Assembly (NCBI GenBank): GCA_016280395.1
Contig: JAEEGQ010000105.1
Location: forward strand, 1-64,000
Length of the DNA stretch: 64,000 nt
Reading direction: 5' to 3'
Source of the DNA: Lachnospiraceae bacterium
Lineage (GTDB): Bacteria; Bacillota; Clostridia; Lachnospirales; Lachnospiraceae
Part shown: in pieces, positions 40,242 to 51,547 of the stretch
How positions within the stretch are numbered: the stretch's first letter is position 1
Layout: each line of letters begins with the position of its first letter
Notes under the pieces: generated by a model
What the model saw: the letters and a program-made list of their open reading frames with translations, nothing else
Databases searched by the model: none
Told to the model about the DNA's origin: nothing
Made by a program: the position numbers and the translations under genes

Positions 40242-40276
40242 GACCCTGTCGCTATCAGGCGGCAGGGTCTTATATG
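40242..40276 (+). terminator. Terminator before the iron/polyamine-type ABC operon
   Basis: GACCCTGTCGC (40242-40252) pairs with GCGGCAGGGTC (40259-40269), with one G-U, then TTATATGTTT. The T-run is interrupted but the stem is strong. Confidence 0.75.
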
Positions 40277-40307
40277 TTTAAAATGCACATGAAATAAAAA
40301 AAACTGC

Positions 40308-40336
40308 TTGCCTTTTTGTACACATTGTACTACAAT
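40308..40336 (+). promoter_or_regulatory. Promoter of the ABC operon with palindrome in the spacer
   Basis: TTGCCT at 40308-40313 and TACAAT at 40331-40336, 17-bp spacer. Between them lies the palindrome GTACA-CAT-TGTAC (40318-40330), a possible operator that would block RNA polymerase when occupied. Confidence 0.65.
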
Positions 40337-40380
40337 AAACAAAAGCGAAAGCTTTAACAATTTTTTAACAGGAGGAGAAT

Positions 40381-41583
40381 ATGAAGAAAGTTTTATCAGT
40401 ACTTTTGATCCTTTGCCTTGCGCTTTCAATCTGCGCATGCGGTAAGAAGGAACAGAAGGCAGACATGAGCTACACTATCCGCATCTACTCGAACTCGAAC
40501 TCGACAGAGCGTACAACGTGGCTCATCAACGAAGCCAAGAAAGCAGGCTTCACCATCAGCATCGATGATAACTCGGTTATCTCAGGTGACACCGCAGCCA
40601 TCCAGGCAGCAAACGAGAAGAAGGACGGCGACCTCATCTTCGGTCTCAACGAGACAAGATGGAGCCAGCTCATCAAGGGTGAGTATGAGAACATCAAGAT
40701 CATGGACTGGACACCTTCGTGGTCCGGCAAAGTAGGCGAGTATGTTTACACAGGCAAAGCTTACGGTCTTGTTATACAGAACGTTCTTATGCTTTACCGT
40801 ACAGACGATCTCGGTACCAACGGCAAGACGCTTTCCTTCGAGCACTGGTCGGATATCGTTAACTGCGGTTACAAGTGGTATCGTCAGGGCAAGGTAGGCG
40901 GAACTACAAATGCAAACATCAACTCCGCTATGCTTTTCCCTTATGTTGATCCGAAGTCCCCTGCAGGCGGAATCTCCGTTGAAGGCTGGAAGACACTTTG
41001 GAAATACTGCGCAAACGGTACCTTCACAGGCGACAGCTACGGTTTCGATCCCCTTAACAAGGGCGATGTAGCAGTAGGAACATTCTATTCGTCATCACTT
41101 TACGGCAAGATCGATGCAGCCGCAGACGGCAGCTCGAAGCCTCTCAAGGGTACAACAAATCCTGAGAACTGGGCACTGGTTGATATCAAAGACGGCACCT
41201 ATTATATCGCAGAGTATATCGGTATCGTTGACAAGGCCGGCCGTACAGCGGAGCAGACAGAAGCTGTTAAGAAGTTCGCAGAGTGGTTTGGATCCGCAGA
41301 GATCCAGGCTAAATGGGGCGAAGAATTCGACTCCTATCCCTGCAACAAGGATGCATCAGCAAAGCTTTATCCTAACGGCGCTCCTGCAATCTACACGATC
41401 AAGAACTTCGCTCTTCAGAAGGTTGACGGAAATACGACATACGCAGAATATGTCGGCGCACACAGTGCAATCTGGACAAACATCATGACAAACCTCGGCT
41501 TCTACTGGGCAGACCAGTCAGCAGCTCCGAGCGAACCCGACTGGGACAATGTTAACTGGTCAGAAATGACTCAGAAGAAGTAA
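40381..41583 (+). CDS. AfuA/FbpA-like ABC transporter binding lipoprotein
   Basis: A 400-residue binding protein with lipobox I-C-A-C (about 17-20). It resembles the iron(III)/spermidine-putrescine family: YTIRIYSNSNSTERTTWLINEAKKAGFTISI at the mature N-terminus and WSDIVNCGYKWYRQGKVG later. GGAGGAG lies just before the ATG, and codon use is strongly biased to optimal codons, so expression is probably high. A GC-rich terminator at 41645-41678 separates it from the ATPase gene, the usual way to make more binding protein than transporter. Together with 41789-44724 it forms a whole importer; the substrate may be ferric iron, a polyamine or a phosphonate. Confidence 0.88.
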   Translation: MKKVLSVLLILCLALSICACGKKEQKADMSYTIRIYSNSNSTERTTWLINEAKKAGFTISIDDNSVISGDTAAIQAANEKKDGDLIFGLNETRWSQLIKGEYENIKIMDWTPSWSGKVGEYVYTGKAYGLVIQNVLMLYRTDDLGTNGKTLSFEHWSDIVNCGYKWYRQGKVGGTTNANINSAMLFPYVDPKSPAGGISVEGWKTLWKYCANGTFTGDSYGFDPLNKGDVAVGTFYSSSLYGKIDAAADGSSKPLKGTTNPENWALVDIKDGTYYIAEYIGIVDKAGRTAEQTEAVKKFAEWFGSAEIQAKWGEEFDSYPCNKDASAKLYPNGAPAIYTIKNFALQKVDGNTTYAEYVGAHSAIWTNIMTNLGFYWADQSAAPSEPDWDNVNWSEMTQKK

Positions 41584-41644
41584 TACGGGAGCTGCCGCAA
41601 TACGGCATTTCCGGGAATCCTGAAACACTGAACCAGCGTTTCTT

Positions 41645-41678
41645 AATCCCGCCCCGGAAACGGGGCGGGATTCTTTTT
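41645..41678 (+). terminator. Strong terminator inside the ABC operon
   Basis: AATCCCGCCCCG (41645-41656), loop GAAA, CGGGGCGGGATT (41661-41672), then CTTTTT. Partial readthrough would supply the downstream ATPase and permease genes, for which no clear promoter is seen. Confidence 0.92.
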
Positions 41679-41788
41679 AACAAGCGGGAAAGGGCATAAA
41701 TTGCGACTCTTTGTCCGCATAATACAGGAAAGGAACAGGGACCGGTTTTCGATACATCAAACGAAAACGACCGCCCTTATGGAACGAT

Positions 41789-42819
<1,031 letters not shown>

Positions 42820-42823
<4 letters not shown>

Positions 42824-44724
42824 AATATTCCTTAAAGAATCCAAAGCCGCTCGATCCGTCGCTGGTGCTCAAGATCATCGGCGGTCTTGCCTTTGCGTAT
42901 CTGTTTTTCGGGTTTATGCTCATGCCGTGCCTTAACACGCTCACGAGCATTTTCACGACAAAGGACGCCAACGGCAATGCGGATCCCTTTGCGGTGATCA
43001 GGTTTTTCCTCGCAGGAAACATGAAAAACTACGTTCTTAATTCCCTGAAGCTGGCTTTGTGCCTCGTTGTCACGGTAAACGTAGTCGGTGTTTCAATAGT
43101 GCTCTTAACAGAGTACTTTGATATCAAGGGCGCGAAGATATTAAGAGTCGGCTACATGACGACACTTATCTACTCGGGCGTTGCGCTTGTTACAGGCTAC
43201 ATGTTCCTTTATGCCAACGACGGTATCCTTACGAGCGCGCTGCAGCAGGCTTTCCCGAACCTTAATCCCAACTGGTTTTCGGGATTTAATGCGGTCCTTT
43301 TCACGATGACCTTCGCATGTACGTCTAACCACATGCTCTTCTTAAGAAATGCGATCCGCGGTATCGACTATAACACCGTTGAAGCTGCAAGAAACATGGG
43401 CGCAAAGCCGTTTACGGTCCTGTTCAAAGTCGTTTTCCCGACGCTCCTTCCCACCATGTTCTCGCTTACGGTCATGACCTTCATCACCGGTCTTTGCGCA
43501 ATGAGTGCCCCCACACTTTTGGGCTATGACTCGATCAACCCTGAGATCGTCCGCCTTGCAGGTTCATCAACGGCAGACGAAAGCTTCCCTCAGGCAAGAG
43601 CTGCGCTCCTCAGCATCATGCTCGCGCTGTTCACGATCATACTGCTCACGATACTCAGCTCTTATGAGAGAAAAGGCCATTATCTGTCGGTTTCAAAGAC
43701 AAAAGCAAAGCTCCAGAAACAGAAGATCACCAACCCGGTGGTAAATGTACTTGCGCATATCTACGCATACGTGCTGTTTATCATCTACATGACTCCCGTA
43801 GTCATGATCATAATCTTCTCGTTCCAGACATACGGTGCGATCCGCAAGAAGACACTTGACATCAAGAACTGGACCTTTGTAAACTTCTTTGGCAAAGAGG
43901 ATTATTCATATCTTACAAGCCGCGGTGATTACAAGATCCGTGAAGGCTCCATATCGGGCGTTTTCTCGAATGACGACACGCTCGGCGGTATCCAGACAAG
44001 CTTTGTGCTTTCCGTTGTGGCGGCTGCCATTGCATGCATTATCGTGGTCATCGCCTGCAACTACATCTTTAAGCACAGAAAGACCGGAACAGTGCTTGAA
44101 TATGCACTTTTATTCCCCTGGCTGCTGCCGACGATCCTGATCTGTTATTCGTATCGTGTATTCTTTAATAATGACGTCTGGTACGTTTTCGGACAGAACC
44201 TTTACTACGAGCGGCGAGTCCGAATACTGATAATACTGGCATATACCGTCGTCAAGCTGCCGTTCTCGCTGCGTATGATAAAAGCTGCGTTCTACACGAT
44301 AGATTCGGAGCTTGAAGACGCCGCGAAGAACCTGGGAGAAAGCCCGATAGGCACGTTCCTTAAGGTTAAGCTCCCGATCATCCTTCCAAGCGTTCTTGCG
44401 GTATTTGCCCTCAACTTTAATGCACTCTTCACCGAGTACGATATGTCAGCAACCTTTGCAAGCTCACATGCAAAGAGCTACGCAATGATAATGCAGGCAA
44501 TGACTGCCGAGGAAGGCCTGTACGGATACAACGTCAACGCTTCCGGACGACGGTGCGCTTCCACGGTATTCATCATGATCGTTTCGGGCCTTGTGCTGTA
44601 CCTCGTTTACGGTGTCGGCTCAAGAGATCTTAGCGAGCGGCTCGAGGCAAAGAAGAAACGAAAAGCCTTTTTTGACAGGATATTCAGGAAGAAACAAGAA
44701 GAACCGTCCGAAAAAGCAGCTTAG
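42820..44724 (+). CDS. Fused two-domain ABC permease (FbpB-like)
   Basis: A 634-residue membrane protein with about 12 helices: two binding-protein-dependent permease domains in one chain. Each domain has the EAA-type coupling loop: EAARNMGAKPFTVLFKVVFPTLLP (about 188-211) and DAAKNLGESPIGTFLKVKLPIILP (about 504-527). The fused form is known in iron(III) permeases (FbpB/SfuB group). The start overlaps the ATPase stop. The Lys/Arg-rich tail (LEAKKKRKAFFDRIFRKK) is cytoplasmic. A terminator follows at 44741-44771. Confidence 0.92.
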
Positions 44725-44740
44725 CAAAATGTGATCTGAA

Positions 44741-44771
44741 GAGCCATGTAATTGGAGTTACATGGCTCTTT
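44741..44771 (+). terminator. Terminator of the ABC operon
   Basis: GAGCCATGTAA (44741-44751) pairs with TTACATGGCTC (44758-44768), then TTTGTG. Perfect 11-bp stem with a short T-run. Confidence 0.82.
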
Positions 44772-44790
44772 GTGATATGGAGGAAACAAT

Positions 44791-45474
44791 ATGGCTAATG
44801 AGAGCGGAACTTGGATAATGCGGGGGATACCGTGGAATTCAAAGGGATGCCTGCACAGTGCGGAGGATGCGATGGATTTTATAGAAAAGACAGGCTTTCT
44901 GCCTCTTTTCAAGAATGAGATACCAGGCTTCTCAGTAGAAGAGCACACAGCTTCGGATTACTGGTGGTCCGGGGATGCAAAGCGCGATCCATGGGAATGG
45001 CGCGAACAGATCGCAAGGAGCGGCAGAGTGTGCTACGGCAAGTTTTTCGACAGGAAAGCCGGATTTATCTCTAAGGAATGGCTGCCGGTCTTTGCTAATT
45101 ACCGCAGGGACGGGTATGATTTTGATGCCCGTTTCGAGGACGGATATGCTTCGCTTCGTGAAAAGAAGATAATGGATCTGTTTGATTCCAACGAGCTGTT
45201 TTCAAATGCCGTCAGGCATCTTGCAGGGTTTGGAAAGGACGGTGAGAAGGGATTCGAAGGTACGATCACGGCCCTTCAGATGCAGCTCTACCTTTGCGTC
45301 CGGGACTTCAGGCAGAGAACAAACAAAAAAGGCGAGCCTTACGGCTGGCCTGTAGCCGTTTATACAACGCCTGAGCACCTTTTCGGCAAAAAGCTGATAA
45401 CTTCCGGGTACAGGGAGGAGCCTGTAAAGTCGGGAGACAAAATAAAAAAGCGCATAAAAGAGCTTTGGGGATAG
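44791..45474 (+). CDS. AlkZ-related protein
   Basis: A 227-residue soluble protein. Phrases SAEDAMDFIEKTGFLPLFKNEIPGFSVEEHT (about 23-53), YWWSGDAKRDPWEWREQIARSGRVCYGKFF and GFISKEWLPVFANYRRDGYDFDAR match a conserved clostridial family often called AlkZ-related, from a distant likeness to the winged-helix DNA glycosylase AlkZ/YcaQ. The naming is from memory of the pattern, and the catalytic Q-x-Q motif of AlkZ is not seen. GGAGG at 44779-44783 before the ATG. It ends at a bidirectional terminator facing the minus-strand gene. Confidence 0.7.
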   Translation: MANESGTWIMRGIPWNSKGCLHSAEDAMDFIEKTGFLPLFKNEIPGFSVEEHTASDYWWSGDAKRDPWEWREQIARSGRVCYGKFFDRKAGFISKEWLPVFANYRRDGYDFDARFEDGYASLREKKIMDLFDSNELFSNAVRHLAGFGKDGEKGFEGTITALQMQLYLCVRDFRQRTNKKGEPYGWPVAVYTTPEHLFGKKLITSGYREEPVKSGDKIKKRIKELWG

Positions 45475-45480
45475 AATAAT

Positions 45481-45525
45481 AAAAAAGCCGGTGTTTCCGC
45501 AGATACTGCGGGGCACCGGCTTTTC
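45481..45525. terminator. Bidirectional terminator between convergent genes
   Basis: AAAAAAGCCGGTG (45481-45493) and CACCGGCTTTT (45514-45524) enclose an inner CCGCA...TGCGG hairpin. The A-run on the left and T-run on the right let it work for both strands. Confidence 0.85.
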
Positions 45526-45588
45526 TTCGGCTGTCAGGTTGAATCCGCTGCTTTTTCGGTTCTGAATATCAGACCACAGCTTTTTAGG

Positions 45589-48500
45589 TTATGAATTTGA
45601 TGCTACGGCCTTTTTTGCAGCCGAAAGCATAAGCTTGATCCTGTTCAGCTGGTTAACTTCGCTGGCGCCGGGATCGTAGTCTACGGCTACAATATTGCAG
45701 CCCGGATAGCGGCGGCGAAGCTCTTTTATGACACCTTTTCCGACGATATGGTTAGGCAGGCAGGCGAAGGGCTGGGCGCAGATAATGCCGTTGACTCCGG
45801 ACTTTAACAGCTCAACCATCTCGCCTGTAAGGAACCAGCCTTCACCCGTCTGGTTGCCGATGGATACTATCGGAGAAGCGTACTCCGCAAGCTCTGTGAT
45901 ATGCGGAACAGGAGTGAAACGCCTGCTTTCCGAAAGCGCCGTATTCATTTCTTTACGCATGAAGTCGATGGCTTTTATGGCTGCCCGGCCTATGAATGCG
46001 TCTTTTCCGGGCTTTCCGAGGTATCTGTGCTTGTAGCCGTCGTCTAAGAAACCGTAGCTGAAGAAGTCCAAAAGATCGGGGACCACGGCTTCGGCGCCTT
46101 CTGCTTCAAGCAGATCGACAACGTGATTGTTGGCAGCCGGCAGAAATTTAACGAGGATCTCGCCGACTACGCCTACGCGGGGCTTTTTAACGGTTTCATC
46201 AAGCTCTATGGTATCGAAATCACGGATGATCTCTTTAATATTTTTCTTAAAGGCAGAAATACTGCCTTTTTGCAGCTGTTCGATGCAGCGGTCTTCCCAT
46301 TCTTGATGAAGCCTGTTTACGGAGCCTTTGACTTTTTCGTAAGGCCTTGTGCGGTAAACGACACGCATGAACAGATCTCCGTAGATGAGCGCCTCAACGG
46401 CCTTTATAAGGATGCCGGCAGTAGGCTTAAAGCCCGGGTTTTTCTCTAAACCCTTGGTGCTGAGCGAGACCACGGGAATGTGGCCCATTCCTGCCTTTGC
46501 AAGCGCCCTGCGGATAAAACCTATATAATTTGTGGCACGGCATCCGCCTCCGGTCTGGGTTATGAGGACAGATGTCCTCTCAAGGTCATATTTGCCTGAA
46601 AGCAGCGCATCCATAAGCTGCCCCACAACTATGAGCGACGGGAAGCATGCGTCGTTGTTGACATATTTAAGGCCCGTGTCGATGGCACGCCTGTTATCAT
46701 TTGGCAGTACAACAAGGTTGTATCCGCCGCTTTTAAGCACGGATTCAACCATCCTGAAGTGGATGGGGGACATCTGCGGACAGATTATGGTGTGGTCCTT
46801 TCGCATTTCTTTTGTGAAGATGACGCGGCTGTGCACGGGAGAGTGCACGGGAGCCTCGTACTTCTTTTCGCGCCGGTCACGGACCGCGGAAAGCAGGGAA
46901 CGGATGCGGATCTTAACGGCACCGAGATTGCTTATCTCGTCGATCTTCAGTACCGTGTAGATCCTGCCTGCGGCAGAGAGAATGTCATTCACGCCGTCTG
47001 TCGTAACGGCATCGAGGCCGCAGCCGAAGGAATTGAGCTGGACAAGCTCAAGGTTTTTCTGTTTTGCAACAAAGGAAGCCGCAGCATACAGGCGTGAATG
47101 GTACATCCACTGGTCAACGACTATCATGGGGCGCTCAACGGTGCCAAGATGCGAGATGCTGTCTTCTGTCAGCACTGCCGCGCCGTAGGAATTGATGAGC
47201 TCGGGGATACCGTGGTTGATCTCCGGATCGATGTGATATGGCCTCCCTGCGAGCACAATGCCCGTTTTGCCGGTTCTTTGCAGGAAGTGCAGTGTTTCTT
47301 CGCCTTTTGCCTTAACGTCGTTCCTGGCCCGTTCAAGCTCTCTCCAGGCCATAAGCGAAGCGTTCCGGATCTCGTGGTCCGGGATCCCTTGTTCTTTGAA
47401 GATCTCCACAAGCCGTTTTGAAGCAATGGCCTCACTTTCAAAGGAAATGAACGGATCCATGTATGTGATGGAGGGATCGCGAAGCTCCTCCATGTTATTC
47501 CTGATGTTTTCGCCGTAAGAGGTCACGATGGGGCAATTATAGTGATTTCCGGTGTTTTTGATCTCTTTCCGCTCATAAGGGATGCAGGGGTAGAAGATGA
47601 ACTTTACACCGTGGTCTGCAAGCCAGCGGATATGCCCGTGTACAAGCTTTGCGGGATAGCATTCGGATTCGCTTGGTATGGATTCGATGCCGAGCTCGTA
47701 GATCTTATGTGAGGAAAGAGGCGAAAGCACAACCCTGTATTTGAGGCATGTAAAGAACGTGTGCCAGAAGGGGTAGTTTTCGTACATGTTCAGAACACGG
47801 GGAAGCCCGACTATACCGCGTTTTGCATCTGCTTCGGAAAGCGGCTTGTAATCAAAGACCCGGTTAAGCTTGTATTCAAACAGGTTCGGAAGGTTTTCTT
47901 TGTTCTTTTCCTTGCCGAGACCGCGTTCACAGCGGTTTCCAGACACGAACTGCCTGCCGCCGGTGAATTTGTTGATTGTCAGGAGACAGTTGTTCGTACA
48001 GCCCTTGCAGCGCGTCATGGAGGTCTCAAAGCGGAGCTCAGACAGATCCTTTTCGGAGATGAGCGTCGGTTCCTCCCCGTGATAATGCTTCCTTGCGACA
48101 AGAGCAGCGCCGAACGCACCCATGATGCCGGCAATATCAGGCCTTACGGCAGGCTTGCCGGAAACCTTTTCAAAGGCGCGCAGAACAGCGTCATTGTAGA
48201 AGGTTCCGCCCTGAACGACTACGTTTTTACCAAGATCGTTGGGGTCTGTGACCTTGATGACCTTAAAAAGCGCATTTTTGATGACAGAGTAGGCAAGACC
48301 TGCGGAAATATCCGAAACATCCGCGCCTTCCTTCTGCGCCTGCTTAACTTTTGAATTCATGAAAACGGTGCATCGCGTGCCGAGATCCACGGGGTTTTTT
48401 GCAAACAGCGCGATGTCTGCAAAGTCGGAAACCTCGTAATTAAGCGACTTTGCAAAGGTCTCTATAAATGACCCGCAGCCTGAGGAGCAGGCTTCGTTAA

Positions 48501-49887
48501 GCTGTACACTGTCTATGGTCTTGTTTTTAATGCGGATGCACTTCATATCCTGTCCGCCGATGTCCAAGATGCAGTCCACATCCGGATCGAAGAAGGAGGC
48601 TGCATTGTAATGGGCAATGGTCTCAACCTCGCCTTCTTCAAGCATCAGCGCGGATTTTATAAGCTGTTCGCCATATCCTGTGGCACAGGAACGGACAATC
48701 TTTGCGCCGGGAGGGAGCAGCGAATATATCTCTTTCAGTGAGCGTATGGCAGTCTTTAACGGGCTTCCGCTGTTGTTACTGTAGAAAGAGTAGAGCAGGG
48801 AACCGTCCTCACTTATGAGAGCCGTTTTTGTTGTGGTCGAACCTGCGTCGATACCAAGAAAACAGCGCCCCGAGTAGCTTTCGAGAGGAAAACGGCCGAC
48901 ATTGCTCAGACTGTGTTTGGCCTTGAAATCGCAGTATTCTTCTTCGTTTGAGAAAAGAGGCTCCATACGGTTAACTTCAAAGGACATCTCAATCCCGGAC
49001 TCTAATGTCCGGACAAGATCCGAAAGACCGGAAACACCCGGGATATCCACGTCTGCGGGAACGCCGGCTTCCTTTGACTCTCTGTCCTCTAAAAAGGCTG
49101 CAAAGGTTTCGCCTGCGCTCATGGCAGAGCCGATGGCGGCAAAAAGATGCGAATTTTCCGGAGCGACCGTGGTCTCCGGAGTAAGCTTCAAAGTACGAAC
49201 AAAGGCTGCTTTAAGCTCTGTAAGGAAGTGAAGCGGACCTCCGAGGAAAGCAACATTGCCCCTGATGGGCTTTCCGCAGGCAAGACCGGAGATCGTCTGG
49301 TTTACCACGGCCTGGAAGATCGAAGCCGCAAGGTCCTGCTTTGTTGCACCTTCATTGATAAGGGGCTGGATATCCGTCTTCGCAAAAACGCCGCATCTTG
49401 CGGCAATAGGGTAGATAACACGGTAGTCTTTTGCATATTCGTTTAGCCCTGCCGCATCCGTGTGCAGAAGGGTTGCCATCTGGTCGATAAAAGAGCCTGT
49501 GCCGCCGGCACAGATGCCGTTCATGCGTTCCTCTAAGCCGCCTGTGAAGTAGATGATCTTGGCGTCCTCGCCGCCGAGCTCTATGGCAACATCAGTCCCG
49601 GGAGCATAGTGTTCAAGGGCCTTTGCGACCGCAACAACCTCCTGGACAAAGGGAATATCAAGATGCTTTGCGAGTGTCAGACCGCCGGAACCGGTGATGC
49701 TTGCACAAAGACTGAGGTTTCCGAACATATCAAGGGCTTTTTTTAGAAGAGAAGCAAGCGTTGTCTGAATGTTTGCATAGTGCCTTTCGTAGTCGGAAAA
49801 AAGAAGGTTCCCCGATCCGTCAAGGATGACGGCTTTAACGGTCGTGGAGCCGATATCTATACCTAATCTGCAGCAGTTTTCTGTCAT
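45589..49887 (-). CDS. 2-hydroxyacyl-CoA dehydratase activase-like protein, giant form
   Basis: A 1432-residue protein. The first ASKHA ATPase domain begins [17 protein letters not shown] (about 7-23) with the cluster Cys in [11 protein letters not shown]; the second begins near 340 with [13 protein letters not shown] and has [12 protein letters not shown] four-Cys stretch (RCKGCTNNC near 623, then RCERG) follows, then a DUF2229-like region (about 690-910) and a C-terminal part like the dehydratase D component ([25 protein letters not shown]). The activases of 2-hydroxyglutaryl-CoA dehydratase are about 260 residues and use ATP to push one electron onto the dehydratase. The giant form fuses activase and target-like parts; its reaction is unknown. 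Start ATG 49887 has AAAGGAAA upstream. Confidence 0.9.
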   Translation of the reverse strand: MTENCCRLGIDIGSTTVKAVILDGSGNLLFSDYERHYANIQTTLASLLKKALDMFGNLSLCASITGSGGLTLAKHLDIPFVQEVVAVAKALEHYAPGTDVAIELGGEDAKIIYFTGGLEERMNGICAGGTGSFIDQMATLLHTDAAGLNEYAKDYRVIYPIAARCGVFAKTDIQPLINEGATKQDLAASIFQAVVNQTISGLACGKPIRGNVAFLGGPLHFLTELKAAFVRTLKLTPETTVAPENSHLFAAIGSAMSAGETFAAFLEDRESKEAGVPADVDIPGVSGLSDLVRTLESGIEMSFEVNRMEPLFSNEEEYCDFKAKHSLSNVGRFPLESYSGRCFLGIDAGSTTTKTALISEDGSLLYSFYSNNSGSPLKTAIRSLKEIYSLLPPGAKIVRSCATGYGEQLIKSALMLEEGEVETIAHYNAASFFDPDVDCILDIGGQDMKCIRIKNKTIDSVQLNEACSSGCGSFIETFAKSLNYEVSDFADIALFAKNPVDLGTRCTVFMNSKVKQAQKEGADVSDISAGLAYSVIKNALFKVIKVTDPNDLGKNVVVQGGTFYNDAVLRAFEKVSGKPAVRPDIAGIMGAFGAALVARKHYHGEEPTLISEKDLSELRFETSMTRCKGCTNNCLLTINKFTGGRQFVSGNRCERGLGKEKNKENLPNLFEYKLNRVFDYKPLSEADAKRGIVGLPRVLNMYENYPFWHTFFTCLKYRVVLSPLSSHKIYELGIESIPSESECYPAKLVHGHIRWLADHGVKFIFYPCIPYERKEIKNTGNHYNCPIVTSYGENIRNNMEELRDPSITYMDPFISFESEAIASKRLVEIFKEQGIPDHEIRNASLMAWRELERARNDVKAKGEETLHFLQRTGKTGIVLAGRPYHIDPEINHGIPELINSYGAAVLTEDSISHLGTVERPMIVVDQWMYHSRLYAAASFVAKQKNLELVQLNSFGCGLDAVTTDGVNDILSAAGRIYTVLKIDEISNLGAVKIRIRSLLSAVRDRREKKYEAPVHSPVHSRVIFTKEMRKDHTIICPQMSPIHFRMVESVLKSGGYNLVVLPNDNRRAIDTGLKYVNNDACFPSLIVVGQLMDALLSGKYDLERTSVLITQTGGGCRATNYIGFIRRALAKAGMGHIPVVSLSTKGLEKNPGFKPTAGILIKAVEALIYGDLFMRVVYRTRPYEKVKGSVNRLHQEWEDRCIEQLQKGSISAFKKNIKEIIRDFDTIELDETVKKPRVGVVGEILVKFLPAANNHVVDLLEAEGAEAVVPDLLDFFSYGFLDDGYKHRYLGKPGKDAFIGRAAIKAIDFMRKEMNTALSESRRFTPVPHITELAEYASPIVSIGNQTGEGWFLTGEMVELLKSGVNGIICAQPFACLPNHIVGKGVIKELRRRYPGCNIVAVDYDPGASEVNQLNRIKLMLSAAKKAVASNS

Positions 49888-49920
49888 ACTTGTGTTTCCT
49901 TTAGCAAAAAAATCAAAAAT

Positions 49921-49949
49921 ATTATAAAACAATGAGGTATTTTATGCAA
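49921..49949 (-). promoter_or_regulatory. Promoter of the activase-like gene
   Basis: On the minus strand: TTGCAT (49949-49944) and TATAAT (49926-49921), 17-bp spacer, about 35 nt before the start codon. The -10 is exact, the -35 weak. Confidence 0.55.
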
Positions 49950-49975
49950 TCTTATCTTTTGCGGATCATTCGGAC

Positions 49976-50004
49976 TTGACCATACAAGCTGTATTGATTA
50001 TACT
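49976..50004 (+). promoter_or_regulatory. Promoter of the PIN-PhoH gene
   Basis: TTGACC at 49976-49981 and TATACT at 49999-50004, 17-bp spacer. It shows that the in-frame TTG at 49976 cannot be the gene start and supports TTG 50078. Confidence 0.8.
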
Positions 50005-50077
50005 TGTGATCAGGGGCAAGATGTTGTGTTTTGCTGCTCCTGAAAAAGTACATATTGCGGAAGTGGAGGTATCTGTC

Positions 50078-51490
50078 TTGTCGGAAACCAAAAAAATCTA
50101 CGTACTTGACACCAACATTCTTCTTCAGAATGCAAACGCGATCCTGGGATTTGCGGATAACGAAGTCGTTATCACGGCAACCACGCTCCAGGAGCTGGAC
50201 AGCTTAAAGACTGCCCCCGGCGAGACCGGTTACAGGGCAAGAGAAGCTATCCGCGCCATTTCACGCCTGTCCGAATACGGAGATTTCCTGACCGGGATCC
50301 CCGTCAACTGTTCGGAAGGTGAAAGCGGCCTGTTCAGGATCGAACCAAACGGTACAAAGACATCCCTGCTCCCGAACGGCTTTTCACTCGATAAAGCCGA
50401 CAACCGCATCATCAACTCCTCCCTTACCATCAAAAAAGAATCGGAAAGACCGGTATTTCTTATCACGAATGATGTTTCCATGCGTGTGAACGCATCTATC
50501 TGCGGGCTGGATGTACAAGGGTACAGAAACGATCAGATTGAGCGGGAAGACAGTTACAACGGTCGATCAGTGGTACAGGTATCGCCTTCTGTTATGCAAA
50601 AGCTCTACCGGACAGTTAACGCAGGCTATAAAACGCTTATCAATTTCAATGAGATATCCCCCGAAAAGCTGAAAGTAACGCCCGAACTTAACGAGTATGT
50701 CACCTTTGTCTCGGGCACAGAGCTGTTCCTCGCGCGTTATGTGGGACATGAACTCGAGACCGGATGCGAGGTTGAGGACGCAGCCTTCTTTGCGGCAGTG
50801 AGAAAGGATATGTCACCAATGGGGATAACGCCCCGCAACAGCGCGCAGAGGATGGCGCTTGACGCACTCCTTGCCCCGCCTGAAGATGTCCCGCTCGTTA
50901 TCTTAAAGGGTGCGGCTGGCACGGCAAAAACCTTTCTGTCGCTTGCTGCCGGTCTGCAGTGGACTCTTGGCAAGAAATACGACAAGATGATGATAACCCG
51001 CACCAACACGCTTTCCGATGCGGATATAGGTTTTCTTCCCGGCACCTTAGAGGAAAAGATGGGCCCTCTCGTAGCACCTTTTATGGATAACCTTGAGTCC
51101 ATAATACGCAGCAGCGGCGAAGAGAGCGACCAGATAAAGCTTCAGATCGAAGACTTCTTTGAGACCGGTATCATAGAGATATGTTCTGTTGCATATATGC
51201 GCGGGCGTTCCCTTACCCACACCTTCCTGATAATAGACGAGGCGCAGAATGCAACGGTCGGACAGATACTCGAGATAGTCACACGCGCGGGAGAAGGCAC
51301 AAAGGTCGTTCTTTGCGGCGACCCGGACCAGATCGACAATCCGCGTCTTGACCGTCTTAACAACGGACTTGCCTTTGCTTCGGAGCGAATGAAGGGATCA
51401 AAGCTCTGCGCACAGATAACCTTCACCCAGGATGAGACCGTGAGGAGCAAGCTTGCCGCGGAAGGAGCCGTAAGGCTTACACAGCGCTGA
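50078..51490 (+). CDS. PIN domain-PhoH ATPase (PhoH2/YlaK type)
   Basis: A 470-residue protein starting at TTG 50078, with GGAGG at 50065-50069 and a fitting promoter upstream. Residues about 1-150 are a PIN nuclease domain: YVLDTNILLQNANAIL with the first acidic ligand, and later acidic positions in DKADNRIINSSL and LITNDVSMRVNA. Residues about 250-470 are PhoH-like ATPase: Walker A GAAGTAKT (278-285) and Walker B FLIIDEAQNATVGQ. PhoH2 proteins are described as RNA helicase/RNase fusions. The family is common in Firmicutes, so this could be housekeeping. The deaminase-like gene starts 57 bp downstream with no terminator between, so the two are probably cotranscribed. Confidence 0.9.
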   Translation: MSETKKIYVLDTNILLQNANAILGFADNEVVITATTLQELDSLKTAPGETGYRAREAIRAISRLSEYGDFLTGIPVNCSEGESGLFRIEPNGTKTSLLPNGFSLDKADNRIINSSLTIKKESERPVFLITNDVSMRVNASICGLDVQGYRNDQIEREDSYNGRSVVQVSPSVMQKLYRTVNAGYKTLINFNEISPEKLKVTPELNEYVTFVSGTELFLARYVGHELETGCEVEDAAFFAAVRKDMSPMGITPRNSAQRMALDALLAPPEDVPLVILKGAAGTAKTFLSLAAGLQWTLGKKYDKMMITRTNTLSDADIGFLPGTLEEKMGPLVAPFMDNLESIIRSSGEESDQIKLQIEDFFETGIIEICSVAYMRGRSLTHTFLIIDEAQNATVGQILEIVTRAGEGTKVVLCGDPDQIDNPRLDRLNNGLAFASERMKGSKLCAQITFTQDETVRSKLAAEGAVRLTQR

Positions 51491-51547
51491 CGGATATCGC
51501 CGTTATGTACGGAATGATGAGTTTTATCCAACGAAATGGGGATTTAT

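Noticed and set aside
49976-50077. Longer start of the PIN-PhoH gene
   Set aside because: The in-frame TTG 49976 is the -35 hexamer of a clear promoter, and the translation before 50078 does not resemble a PIN domain.
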